From Anaerolineae bacterium (GTDB lineage Bacteria; Chloroflexota; Anaerolineae; 4572-78; J111): a stretch of 35,949 bases of DNA. The first letter of the stretch is position 1, and each line of letters starts with the position of its first letter. The DNA is taken from the NCBI GenBank assembly GCA_023382535.1, contig JAHDWA010000084.1, positions 1 to 35,949 of the forward strand, written 5' to 3'. Under the pieces are notes generated by a model that searched no databases, was not told where the DNA came from, and worked only from the letters and a program-made list of their open reading frames with translations. This document shows, piece by piece, positions 23,602 through 30,518 of this stretch. A program made the translations under genes and the position numbers.

Positions 23602-24555
23602 ATGGAATACAAGGATTATTACAAAATTCTGGGTTTGGACAAAAGTGCCACCGAAAAAGAGATCAAAGCCGCCTTTCGCAAGTTAGCCCGTAAATATCAC
23701 CCTGATGTGAATCCCAATGATCCGCAGGCCGAAGCCAAGTTCAAGGAGATCAACGAGGCCAACGAGGTTTTAAGTGATCCGGAAAAGCGGGCCAAGTACG
23801 ACCAACTGGGGGCAGACTGGCAGCGCTGGCAGCAGACCGGCGGGCGGCCCAACGACTTCAACTGGGGTCAATATGCCACTGGCCCTGAGGGTCAGCGCGT
23901 TCACGTTCGCTACGCTTCACCCGAAGATTTGGAGGATATGTTTGGCGGAGGCAGTCCCTTCTCAGATTTCTTTACCAGTATCTTTGGCGGTGTAGGGGCT
24001 AGCCGGGGCGCGCGCTCTGGCGGCTTTGAATACCGCCCTCAGCCGCAGTCAGGCGAGGACTTTGAACACCCGGTTGAGATCAGCCTGGCCGAAGCTTATC
24101 AAGGTACGACCCGCTTGCTGACCAAGGATGGCCGGCGGCTGGAAGTCAAGATTCCTGCCGGGGCCAAAACCGGTACCAAAGTGCGCATGCGGGGTGAGGG
24201 CGGTCCGGGGATGGCCGGCGGCCAGGCGGGCGACCTGTATCTGACGGTTGAGGTCAAGCCCGACCCGCGTTTTGAGCGCAAGGAGGACGACCTGTACGTG
24301 ACCGTGCCGGTTGACCTTTATACGGCAGTGTTGGGCGGTGAACTCCGCGTGCCAACCCTGGCCGGTGATGTTAATCTCAAAATTCCGGCTGGCTCGCAAA
24401 ACGGGCAAAGCTTCCGGTTGCGCGGCAAGGGCATGCCCAAGTTGGGCAAAGCCAAAGAACACGGTGACCTGTACGCCCGGCTTGACGTGCGCCTGCCAAC
24501 CCAACTGACACCCAAGCAGCGCGAACTCTTCGAACAACTCCGCCGGCAAAGCTAG
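23602..24555 (+). CDS. cbpA: DnaJ-family co-chaperone, CbpA type (no zinc finger)
   Basis: 317 aa. The J domain spans residues 1-70 with the HPD motif (RKYHPDV). A Gly/Phe-rich link (MFGGGSPFSDFFTSIFGG) leads to two beta-sandwich substrate-binding domains (about 150-315; VKIPAGAKTGTKVRMRGEG, LKIPAGSQNGQSFRLRGKG). No CxxCxGxG zinc repeats are present, so it is CbpA-like rather than canonical DnaJ. It stimulates the DnaK ATPase. GAGAGG precedes the ATG, 29 nt after grpE. Downstream is a CbpM-like gene, matching the cbpA-cbpM pairing of other bacteria. Confidence 0.92.
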   Translation: MEYKDYYKILGLDKSATEKEIKAAFRKLARKYHPDVNPNDPQAEAKFKEINEANEVLSDPEKRAKYDQLGADWQRWQQTGGRPNDFNWGQYATGPEGQRVHVRYASPEDLEDMFGGGSPFSDFFTSIFGGVGASRGARSGGFEYRPQPQSGEDFEHPVEISLAEAYQGTTRLLTKDGRRLEVKIPAGAKTGTKVRMRGEGGPGMAGGQAGDLYLTVEVKPDPRFERKEDDLYVTVPVDLYTAVLGGELRVPTLAGDVNLKIPAGSQNGQSFRLRGKGMPKLGKAKEHGDLYARLDVRLPTQLTPKQRELFEQLRRQS

Positions 24556-24582
24556 ATGGCGAGAAAGGAAGTAAGATACGAC

Positions 24583-24909
24583 ATGATGAACGGAAATCAA
24601 TTTCCGGCCGAGGTGACCGCCCTGGCCCGGCGGCTGGGTCTCTCGCCCGATACGATCCATTACTGTTTGGAAGTTGAGCTGGTAGGACAACCACTGGCTG
24701 ACCCTGACCTGGCCGAATTGCGCCGGGTGCGCCGCTTGCTTGATCTGGAGGTTAACCTGGCCGGGGTAGAAATTATTCTGCGCATGCGCCAACGCATAGG
24801 GGCCATGCAGACCCAGCTAGAAGCCATGGCTTCCGAAATGGCTGCCGTGCAGAACCATTTTGAGAGTCAAATCCGGGAGCTGGAGCGGCGGCTGGCCCGT
24901 GAGGTCTAA
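24583..24909 (+). CDS. CbpM-like chaperone modulator (MerR-type helical protein)
   Basis: 108 aa from the ATG at 24583, preceded by AAAGGAAG; an in-frame ATG at 24556 directly abuts the dnaJ stop and has no ribosome site. An N-terminal HTH-like part (VTALARRLGLSPDTIHYCLE) is followed by LDLEVNLAGVEIILRMRQRI, the signature of CbpM/HspR-like proteins, and a coiled-coil tail. CbpM binds the J domain of CbpA and restrains it; HspR relatives repress chaperone operons. The operon position fits either role. Confidence 0.75.
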   Translation: MMNGNQFPAEVTALARRLGLSPDTIHYCLEVELVGQPLADPDLAELRRVRRLLDLEVNLAGVEIILRMRQRIGAMQTQLEAMASEMAAVQNHFESQIRELERRLAREV

Positions 24910-24936
24910 GTACAAACAAAAAAGTTTTGAAGAGTG

Positions 24937-24991
24937 GTAGTGGCGACTTCGGTCGCTTAACCAGCCTACAGGCGACTAAAGTCGTTACTAC
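24937..24991. repeat. Inverted repeat GTAGTNNCGACTT
   Basis: Arms of 20 nt (24937-24956 and 24972-24991) match at 16 positions with a 15-nt loop. It lies in the 301-nt gap after the chaperone operon, before a terminator. It resembles a dispersed repeat rather than a terminator, since no T-run follows. Confidence 0.65.
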
Positions 24992-25046
24992 GAATCCAAC
25001 TTAATTTATTTGTGTGCACTTAAACCTTAGAACTGCTATTTTCGAG

Positions 25047-25078
25047 GAGTGCGGAGTAAATTCCGCACTCTTTTGTTT
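25047..25078 (+). terminator. Intrinsic terminator of the chaperone operon
   Basis: The perfect 9-bp stem GAGTGCGGA / TCCGCACTC with a 6-nt loop is followed by TTTTGTTT. It lies 138 nt downstream of the cbpM-like stop. Confidence 0.88.
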
Positions 25079-25157
25079 CATAACAGGGTTCGTCTTACCG
25101 GTCAATTTGCCATCGCTCAAAAAAATCCTAAAATCTCTCAGATTGCAGAATAGTGGC

Positions 25158-25190
25158 AGACCTCACAGGTCTTTAAGACCTGTGAGGTCT
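25158..25190. repeat. Perfect 33-bp palindrome
   Basis: Arms AGACCTCACAGGTCTT and AAGACCTGTGAGGTCT around a single central T. It ends 20 nt before the MFS start codon. It could be an operator for the exporter, but this palindrome type is familiar as a dispersed repeat in environmental genomes, so I favour a repeat. Confidence 0.8.
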
Positions 25191-25210
25191 AACCTTGGAA
25201 GGGGGACGGT

Positions 25211-26680
25211 GTGCAACCGCAGGTTGATTATAGTCGCAAATGGTATGTGATGGCTGCGGTAGCCATGAGCATTTTGCTGGCGACCATTGACGGCAGTATT
25301 GTCAATGTGGCCCTGCCCACCCTGGTCCACGATTTGCAAACCGAGTTTGCCGTCGTCGAATGGGTGGTCCTGGCTTATCTGCTGGCCATGACAACGCTGA
25401 TGCCCAGCGTGGGCCGGCTGGGGGATATGATTGGCAAGAAGTCCATTTATACGGCCGGTTTTGTCGTTTTTACTGCCGGTTCGGTTCTGTGCGGATTGTC
25501 GCCAACGGTCTACTGGCTGATCGGCTTCCGGGTGCTGCAAGCGGTTGGCGCGGCGATGGTGCTGGCCCTGGGCGCGGCCATCCTGACCGAGGCTTTTCCC
25601 CCCTCCGAACGGGGTAAAGCCCTGGGGCTGTTTGGCACTTTTGTCTCGATTGGGGTGGTGCTGGGGCCGACCCTGGGCGGCATTTTGATTGAGACCCTTT
25701 CCTGGCACTGGATTTTCTTTGTCAACCTGCCGGTCGGGATTGTCGGGGTGTGGATGTCGCTGCGCTATGTGCCGGCCTCGCCGCCTGCCGGTAAGCAGAC
25801 CTTTGACTATGCCGGAGCTGTGACCCTGTTTGTCAGTTTACTCTGTTTCTTGTTAGCCCTAACGCTGGGACAGCAGCTCGGCTTTGGCCAAACTCCAATC
25901 CTGCTGCTCTTTGCCGGCTGGCTGTTTTTTCTGGCCTTGTTTATCTGGCTCGAACTGCATATCAGCCAGCCGATGATCAACTTGCGCCTCTTTCGCAATA
26001 TTCTCTTCAGCATTAACCTGGTGACAGGCTTTATGACCTTTGTCGCCATTTCCGGGATTTTTATTCTCATGCCGTTTTACCTGGAGAATGTGTTGGGCTA
26101 TAACACTTCCCAGGTTGGTTATATGCTGGCCGTGGTGCCGATTGCCCTGGGCCTGACCGCACCGATTTCTGGTTCACTGTCGGACCGCCTGGGCACCCGC
26201 CCGGTCACGGTCGTCGGCCTGCTGGCCCTGGCGATTGGCTACTTTACCGCCGGCACGCTGACGGCTGATACGGGTGTGCTTGGTTATGCCTTACGTTTAC
26301 TGCCGATTGGCATCGGCATGGGCATCTTTCAGTCGCCTAACAACAGCGCAATTTTGGGCAGCGCGCCCCGCAATCAATTAGGGATTGTGTCCGGCTTGCT
26401 TTCGACCACCCGGACTCTGGGGCAGACTACCGGCGTCGCTATTTTGGGGGCGATCTGGGCCAGCCGGGTTGCCCTCTACACGGGCGGCCTGGTACGAGGT
26501 GGAGCTACGGCTGCGCCCAAGGCAGCCCAACTGGCGGGTCTAAAAGATACCCTCCATGGGGTAGTCATATTGATGATTCTGGCGCTGGGGCTGAGTGTGT
26601 GGGGTCTCATCCAAGAACGGCGGAGCGGGCAGTTGGTGAAACCCCTGGTGATCGACTCGAGTCCCAACATAGAAATTTAG
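25211..26680 (+). CDS. MFS transporter, DHA2 (EmrB/QacA, 14-helix) drug:H+ antiporter family
   Basis: 489 aa. Family motifs are clear: LATIDGSIVNVALPTL in helix 1, MPSVGRLGDMIGKK (motif A) between helices 2 and 3, and GPTLGGILIETLSWHWIFFVNLP (motif C and beyond). Hydrophobic spacing fits about 14 membrane helices. DHA2 proteins export drugs, dyes or metabolites by proton antiport. GTG start with GGGGG upstream. No divergent TetR or MarR regulator is present. The substrate cannot be told from sequence. Confidence 0.9.
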   Translation: MQPQVDYSRKWYVMAAVAMSILLATIDGSIVNVALPTLVHDLQTEFAVVEWVVLAYLLAMTTLMPSVGRLGDMIGKKSIYTAGFVVFTAGSVLCGLSPTVYWLIGFRVLQAVGAAMVLALGAAILTEAFPPSERGKALGLFGTFVSIGVVLGPTLGGILIETLSWHWIFFVNLPVGIVGVWMSLRYVPASPPAGKQTFDYAGAVTLFVSLLCFLLALTLGQQLGFGQTPILLLFAGWLFFLALFIWLELHISQPMINLRLFRNILFSINLVTGFMTFVAISGIFILMPFYLENVLGYNTSQVGYMLAVVPIALGLTAPISGSLSDRLGTRPVTVVGLLALAIGYFTAGTLTADTGVLGYALRLLPIGIGMGIFQSPNNSAILGSAPRNQLGIVSGLLSTTRTLGQTTGVAILGAIWASRVALYTGGLVRGGATAAPKAAQLAGLKDTLHGVVILMILALGLSVWGLIQERRSGQLVKPLVIDSSPNIEI

Positions 26681-26707
26681 GAATATCGGTAAAGGAGATC
26701 GTTCATT

Positions 26708-27466
26708 TTGAGCAACGGGTATTACGTTCCTAAAAAAGCATTAGTGATTGTGGCCCATCCTGACGACATCGAGTTTTCTTGCGCCGGGACAGTGGCGCGC
26801 TGGGTCAAGGATGGCTGTGAGGTGGTCTATGTGCTTTGTACCAGCGGTGATGTCGGCATTGCCGAGCCGGGGATGACCAGGGCCAGGGCGGCCGAAATCC
26901 GGGAGGCCGAACAACTGGCCGCCGCGGAAGTGGTCGGCGTTAAAGAGGTTGTCTTTTTGCGCGAGCCGGATGGTATGCTGGAAAACACCCTTGCCCTGCG
27001 CAAGCGGCTGGTCCGCGAAATCCGGCGCTTTAAACCGGAGGTGGTTATCTGCGGCGACCCGACGGTGGTCTGGGCCGGTGAGAACTATATCAATCATCCT
27101 GACCACCGGGCGGCCGCCGGGGCAGCCATTGATGCGGTTTTTCCGGCCGCCGGCCAGCCTAATTTATTTGAAGAACTGGCCGAGGAAGGCTTGACCGCGC
27201 ACAAAGTTCGCCGGGTTTATGTGCAGGCCTGGGATGACAAGACCGCCGATGGCTTTGTAAATATCAGCGAGACAATTGGCCTAAAGATTGAGGCGCTCAA
27301 AAAGCATGTCAGCCAGATGGGGGAGTGGGACCCGGAGCCGATGGTGCGCGAGTGGGCCGCCCTGGCTGCCAAAGGCAAAGAAATGGAGTATGCCGAAGCA
27401 TACCGGGTTGTTAGTTTGGTCAGCGATGAAGACTTTGCCAAAACCCAGGCTTCTGAGCATGCCTGA
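26708..27466 (+). CDS. LmbE/PIG-L-type zinc deacetylase
   Basis: 252 aa. The zinc-binding AHPDD motif (residues 16-20) and a second HPDH motif (about residue 129) identify the LmbE-like fold, which hydrolyses N-acetyl groups of glucosaminyl compounds such as mycothiol or bacillithiol precursors, GPI precursors or antibiotics. The TTG start is supported by AAAGGAG about 10 nt upstream. It follows the MFS gene by 27 nt and is probably co-transcribed with it. The actual substrate is unknown; no thiol biosynthesis genes are nearby. Confidence 0.87.
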   Translation: MSNGYYVPKKALVIVAHPDDIEFSCAGTVARWVKDGCEVVYVLCTSGDVGIAEPGMTRARAAEIREAEQLAAAEVVGVKEVVFLREPDGMLENTLALRKRLVREIRRFKPEVVICGDPTVVWAGENYINHPDHRAAAGAAIDAVFPAAGQPNLFEELAEEGLTAHKVRRVYVQAWDDKTADGFVNISETIGLKIEALKKHVSQMGEWDPEPMVREWAALAAKGKEMEYAEAYRVVSLVSDEDFAKTQASEHA

Positions 27467-27481
27467 TGAGGGATAACTTCA

Positions 27482-27554
27482 CCGTAGAGGTCGCTGAGAG
27501 CGCCGAGAAAATAGGAATTAAAAAACTCTGCGTCCCTCGGCGGGCTCGGCGGTT
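27482..27554. repeat. 9-bp periodic palindromic repeat
   Basis: The left half contains 9-bp units rich in GAG (27481-27510: CCGTAGAGG, TCGCTGAGA, GCGCCGAGA) and the right half the complementary CTCTGCGTC, CCTCGGCGG, GCTCGGCGG (27526-27552). Together they form an imperfect hairpin between the convergent LmbE and DUF3037 genes. It has the look of the common CGCAGAG-type dispersed repeats. Confidence 0.7.
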
Positions 27555-27950
27555 CTAGGAGTGGGGTGGGCAAACCACCGTTTCCAGCAAATGATTGAGC
27601 GTTGCGGCGGGGTCGGTGCAGAGACCGGCGTGAACGGAAGATGTCTGGATGATGCTGCTGCGTGGGGAGACCAGCCAGTGAAAGCGGTCGGCCAGAGGAA
27701 GCTGGCCAATGGGACCGGCATCCGGCCCACCCCCACAGATCAAAGGGATCAGTGCCAGATGACGTTCGACATCCCCAGGGTCAAGGCCGGAGTCGAGTGT
27801 AGCCAGGCGCTGCCGGTCCAGGGCAATACGCGCGCCTAAAAAGCGCCGGGAGCGGCAAAAGAGAATCACCCCGGCGTTGATAAACTCCTCTCGTTCGACC
27901 CTCGGTACGACGCGGACAATGGCATAATCAAATGAGCTAGGCGCGGGCAC
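27555..27950 (-). CDS. DUF3037 family protein
   Basis: 131 aa from the GTG at 27950, which has a perfect GGAGG 6 nt upstream; the longer in-frame start at 28040 would sit inside the kinase gene. The sequence FDYAIVRVVPRVEREEFINAGVILFC is the family's signature N-terminus, followed by a conserved acidic helix region (LDSGLDPGDVERHLALI). The start overlaps the end of the HipA-like kinase gene by 14 nt. DUF3037 genes commonly accompany this kinase family, but their function is unknown. Confidence 0.85.
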   Translation of the reverse strand: MPAPSSFDYAIVRVVPRVEREEFINAGVILFCRSRRFLGARIALDRQRLATLDSGLDPGDVERHLALIPLICGGGPDAGPIGQLPLADRFHWLVSPRSSIIQTSSVHAGLCTDPAATLNHLLETVVCPPHS

Positions 27951-28722
27951 GGATGGCCTCCTCGACAAATTCTCGTGGCGACTCCAGCCGTCTATGGAGA
28001 TAGGCAGCGTAGGCGGCCCGGTGTTCGGAATGGTCGGCAAAACCGGCTTCGCTGTTAAGCCAGGCAGCCGGAATGAGATTTACGACGCCGTCAATGATCT
28101 CTGGCGTCAGGCGGGCGCTCATGGCGGCGTCGGCAGCGGGCAGGTCATCGGCAAAAGGCAGCAGCACGTGTTCTTTGATCTGGGGAAAACGGCTGCGGCT
28201 GCGGGCCAGGTAACCGTTCCAACTGTGATGAAAGTAGAGACAGGCCCCGTGATCAATCAGCCAGGGACGCTGCTGCCACATCAGAATGTTGGTGTTGCGC
28301 GGCGTCCGGTCCACGTTGGTCACGTAGCTGTCAAACCAGACCACGGCCGAGGCCAGTTCCGGCCCCAGCGGGTTTAGGAGGGGATCGAAGGCAAATGCGC
28401 CGGGAAGATAGGCCAGGGCCAGGTTGAGGCCGGCGCTGGCTTTGATCAGATCCTGAATTTCAGGGTCAGGTTCGGAGCGCCCCAGGGCCGGATCGAGGTG
28501 AGCAAAGACGATTTCCGGCACGGGCAGGCCCAGCGCCCTGGCCAGCTCTCCCGCCACGAGTTCGGCAATAAGGGCTTTGGGACCTTGCCCCGCCCCGCAG
28601 AATTTTAACACGTAAAGCTGCTGGTCGTCGGCCTCGACGATGGCCGGCAGCGAGCCGCCCTCGCGCAGCGGGGTAACGTAACGAATGGCGGTGATGGTTC
28701 GAATAGCAGTAAATTCCTTCAT
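27937..28722 (-). CDS. HipA-like protein kinase (HipA_2 family)
   Basis: 261 aa, shorter than HipA of toxin-antitoxin modules. Recognisable parts are ELVAGELARALGLPVPEIV (helix after the ATP lysine region, YVLKF), SYVTNVDRTPRNTNILM (catalytic loop with Asp and Asn) and WLIDHGACLYFHH (metal-binding Asp). It overlaps the downstream DUF3037 gene and the two form a translationally coupled pair. There is no HipB-like antitoxin gene adjacent. A role as toxin is not established for this subfamily. The ribosome site is weak. Confidence 0.82.
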   Translation of the reverse strand: MKEFTAIRTITAIRYVTPLREGGSLPAIVEADDQQLYVLKFCGAGQGPKALIAELVAGELARALGLPVPEIVFAHLDPALGRSEPDPEIQDLIKASAGLNLALAYLPGAFAFDPLLNPLGPELASAVVWFDSYVTNVDRTPRNTNILMWQQRPWLIDHGACLYFHHSWNGYLARSRSRFPQIKEHVLLPFADDLPAADAAMSARLTPEIIDGVVNLIPAAWLNSEAGFADHSEHRAAYAAYLHRRLESPREFVEEAIRARA

Positions 28723-28762
28723 CCGGGAATTATGCCGAAGAATAGCTGTCAGCGCAAGCCGG

Positions 28763-28916
28763 TCAACTCGTAAAGATGCCTTGCATATGGTCTATGAACA
28801 AGGTAAAATTATCGTAGTTGTAATTGCCCCGACTATCTTTGTAGGCGGCACGGCCTTTCCCGTCAAGACGGTTCAGCAGACGCTGCAAATCAACGGCAGG
28901 TTGGCCCGCAAGTCAT
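28763..28916 (-). pseudogene. Remnant of an ABC-class ATPase gene (5' fragment)
   Basis: The minus strand reads DLQRLLNRLDGKGRAAYKD then SRGNYNYDNFTLFIDHMQG, followed shortly by a stop (28763-28765). This matches from memory the N-terminal domain of the predicted ABC-class ATPases (PF09818-like; normally continuing D-P-F-A-x-P-S). Similarity ends right after the QG. An ATG at 28916 with AGGAG beside it is out of frame by one base. It looks like a truncated, frameshifted relic in the HipA-S41 gap. The rest of 28723-29057 shows no gene. Confidence 0.55.
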
Positions 28917-29057
28917 CTCCTGATTTTATGGAACAAACTTAAGTTTGCCCGGCACGGTTTTCTCAGGATAGCTTAAGCTAGAAACTGTAAGATGTAAAAT
29001 CAAAAAGCGTCTCTTAGTAGGTGGATCAAGGATAATTTAGGATTAAGGAATAATTCA

Positions 29058-30347
29058 ATGAACAAATTCATCAAGGTTGTGCTGATTGCTTTCACTCTGC
29101 TGATGCTGACGGTGGTCTCTTTCGCGGGCGGGGTGCTCTTTGCCAATTCTGATTTCCTCAAGCCAGGGGTAGTGCGAGCCGCCGACCAGCCGGCGGAGTT
29201 TGAGGTGTTCTGGCAGGTCTGGAACATTGTGCAGAATCATTTTGTTGACCGCTCGGCCCTCGACCCCCAGGAACTGACATATGGCGCCATCAACGGCCTG
29301 ATTACCGCCCTGGGCGATGAGGGCCATACCCGCTTTCTTACCCCGGAAGAGGTAGCCGACCAGCAGACCAGTATTTCCGGCAAATTCTATGGGATTGGCG
29401 CGCACGTCGGGGTAGAGAACGGCCTGCCGGTGATTGTCGCTCCGTTTGATGGCTCGCCGGCCGCCGAAGCAGGGATCAAGGCCGGCGATATTATTCTCGA
29501 AGTGAACGGCGAAGATGTGACCACTCTCCCCCTCAATGAGGTCGTGGATCGAATTCGGGGTGAGGAGGGGACTGAAGTGACCATTGCCGTTTTTCGCCCT
29601 GATTCTGATGAAAGCCTGGAATTTAAGCTCGTCCGGGCTGAGATCAAGATCCCGGCTGCGTTGTGGGCGATGGCGCCGGGGACAAAAGTAGCCGTGATTC
29701 GGATGACCCAGTTTAATGCCAATTTGGATGACGAGTTAAAGCAGGCGGTTCAAGAGGCGGAAGCTGCCGGAGCGACACAGTTTGTGGTAGATGTGCGCAA
29801 CAATCCGGGCGGCTTGCTGGAGCAGGCGGTCAAAGTGACCAGCGAATTTTTGAAGGACGGCAACGTGCTCTTACAGGAAGATGCGCAGGGCAACCGGGAG
29901 ACTTTCGAGGTCAAGCCGGGCGGTGTTGCGACCGACATTCCGATCGTGGTGCTGATCAACCGAGGTTCTGCCAGTGCCGCCGAAATTTTTGCCGGAGCCA
30001 TTCAGGATAATAAGCGCGGGTCGGTGCTGGGCGAAACAACCTTTGGGACAGGAACAGTCTTGCAGCCCTTTGAATTGGACGATGGCTCCGGCTTGCTCTT
30101 GGGCACCAGCCAGTGGCTTACCCCCAACGGCCGTCTCATTCGCAAGCAGGGCATTGAACCTGACGTGGAGGTGAAATTGCCTGTCGGGGCCACCATGGTC
30201 ACCCCGCCCGAATTGGAGACCATGACCCAGGCCGACCTGCTCAAGAGCGAAGATATCCAGTTGCTCAAGGCTTTGGAACACCTGAAGGCGATCCCGGAAG
30301 TCAGCGTTGAGAGTGAAACCACGCCCGGTTTGGATACAAGTAAATAG
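29058..30347 (+). CDS. S41 (C-terminal processing) peptidase homologue lacking the catalytic Lys
   Basis: 429 aa. An N-terminal membrane anchor or signal (residues about 5-30) is followed by a helical domain (about 45-105), a PDZ domain (about 110-195; GDIILEVNGEDV) and an S41 core. The nucleophile region NRGSASAAEIFAGAIQD places the Ser at 306. In CtpA/Prc the general-base Lys is 25 residues on, in FGKG; here that position, 331, is Thr (FGTGTV). Length and fold are otherwise complete. Such proteases act outside the membrane on C-termini of proteins. AAGGA precedes the ATG. It ends before a strong hairpin. Confidence 0.87.
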   Translation: MNKFIKVVLIAFTLLMLTVVSFAGGVLFANSDFLKPGVVRAADQPAEFEVFWQVWNIVQNHFVDRSALDPQELTYGAINGLITALGDEGHTRFLTPEEVADQQTSISGKFYGIGAHVGVENGLPVIVAPFDGSPAAEAGIKAGDIILEVNGEDVTTLPLNEVVDRIRGEEGTEVTIAVFRPDSDESLEFKLVRAEIKIPAALWAMAPGTKVAVIRMTQFNANLDDELKQAVQEAEAAGATQFVVDVRNNPGGLLEQAVKVTSEFLKDGNVLLQEDAQGNRETFEVKPGGVATDIPIVVLINRGSASAAEIFAGAIQDNKRGSVLGETTFGTGTVLQPFELDDGSGLLLGTSQWLTPNGRLIRKQGIEPDVEVKLPVGATMVTPPELETMTQADLLKSEDIQLLKALEHLKAIPEVSVESETTPGLDTSK

Positions 30348-30383
30348 TTTAGCTCAGGATTGAGCGAGTCCATTCCGGGTTTT

Positions 30384-30417
30384 GGAGTGAAAAAGCACAC
30401 TTTTTCACTCCAGTTTT
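30384..30417 (+). terminator. Intrinsic terminator after the S41 gene
   Basis: The perfect 12-bp stem GGAGTGAAAAAG / CTTTTTCACTCC with loop CACA is followed by AGTTTT. It lies 36 nt after the stop codon. Confidence 0.82.
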
Positions 30418-30500
30418 AAGTACAAACTCAGGAGTCCACCGCATTGGTTGGGCTCCTTTTTTATGCGCCAGTATTTTCTTTTCTACAGTCCCGTTTTCCG

Positions 30501-30509
30501 TGTTATAAT
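30501..30509 (+). promoter_or_regulatory. Extended -10 promoter, possibly giving a leaderless mRNA
   Basis: TGTTATAAT is a perfect extended -10 (TGn + TATAAT). The ATG of the DUF2723 gene lies at 30519, only 10 nt after it, so transcription would begin at or within a few bases of the start codon. No ribosome site is seen before the ATG. The -35 region is a poor match, as is usual with extended -10 promoters. Confidence 0.65.
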
Positions 30510-30518
30510 TGAACCCTT

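Noticed and set aside
27482..27554. Intrinsic terminator between the LmbE and DUF3037 genes
   Set aside because: The hairpin is long, imperfect and 9-bp periodic, without a following T-run; it is better explained as a dispersed repeat.
28685..28942. 85-codon plus-strand ORF in the HipA-S41 gap
   Set aside because: The opposite strand reads as an ABC-class ATPase remnant, so this frame is its shadow.
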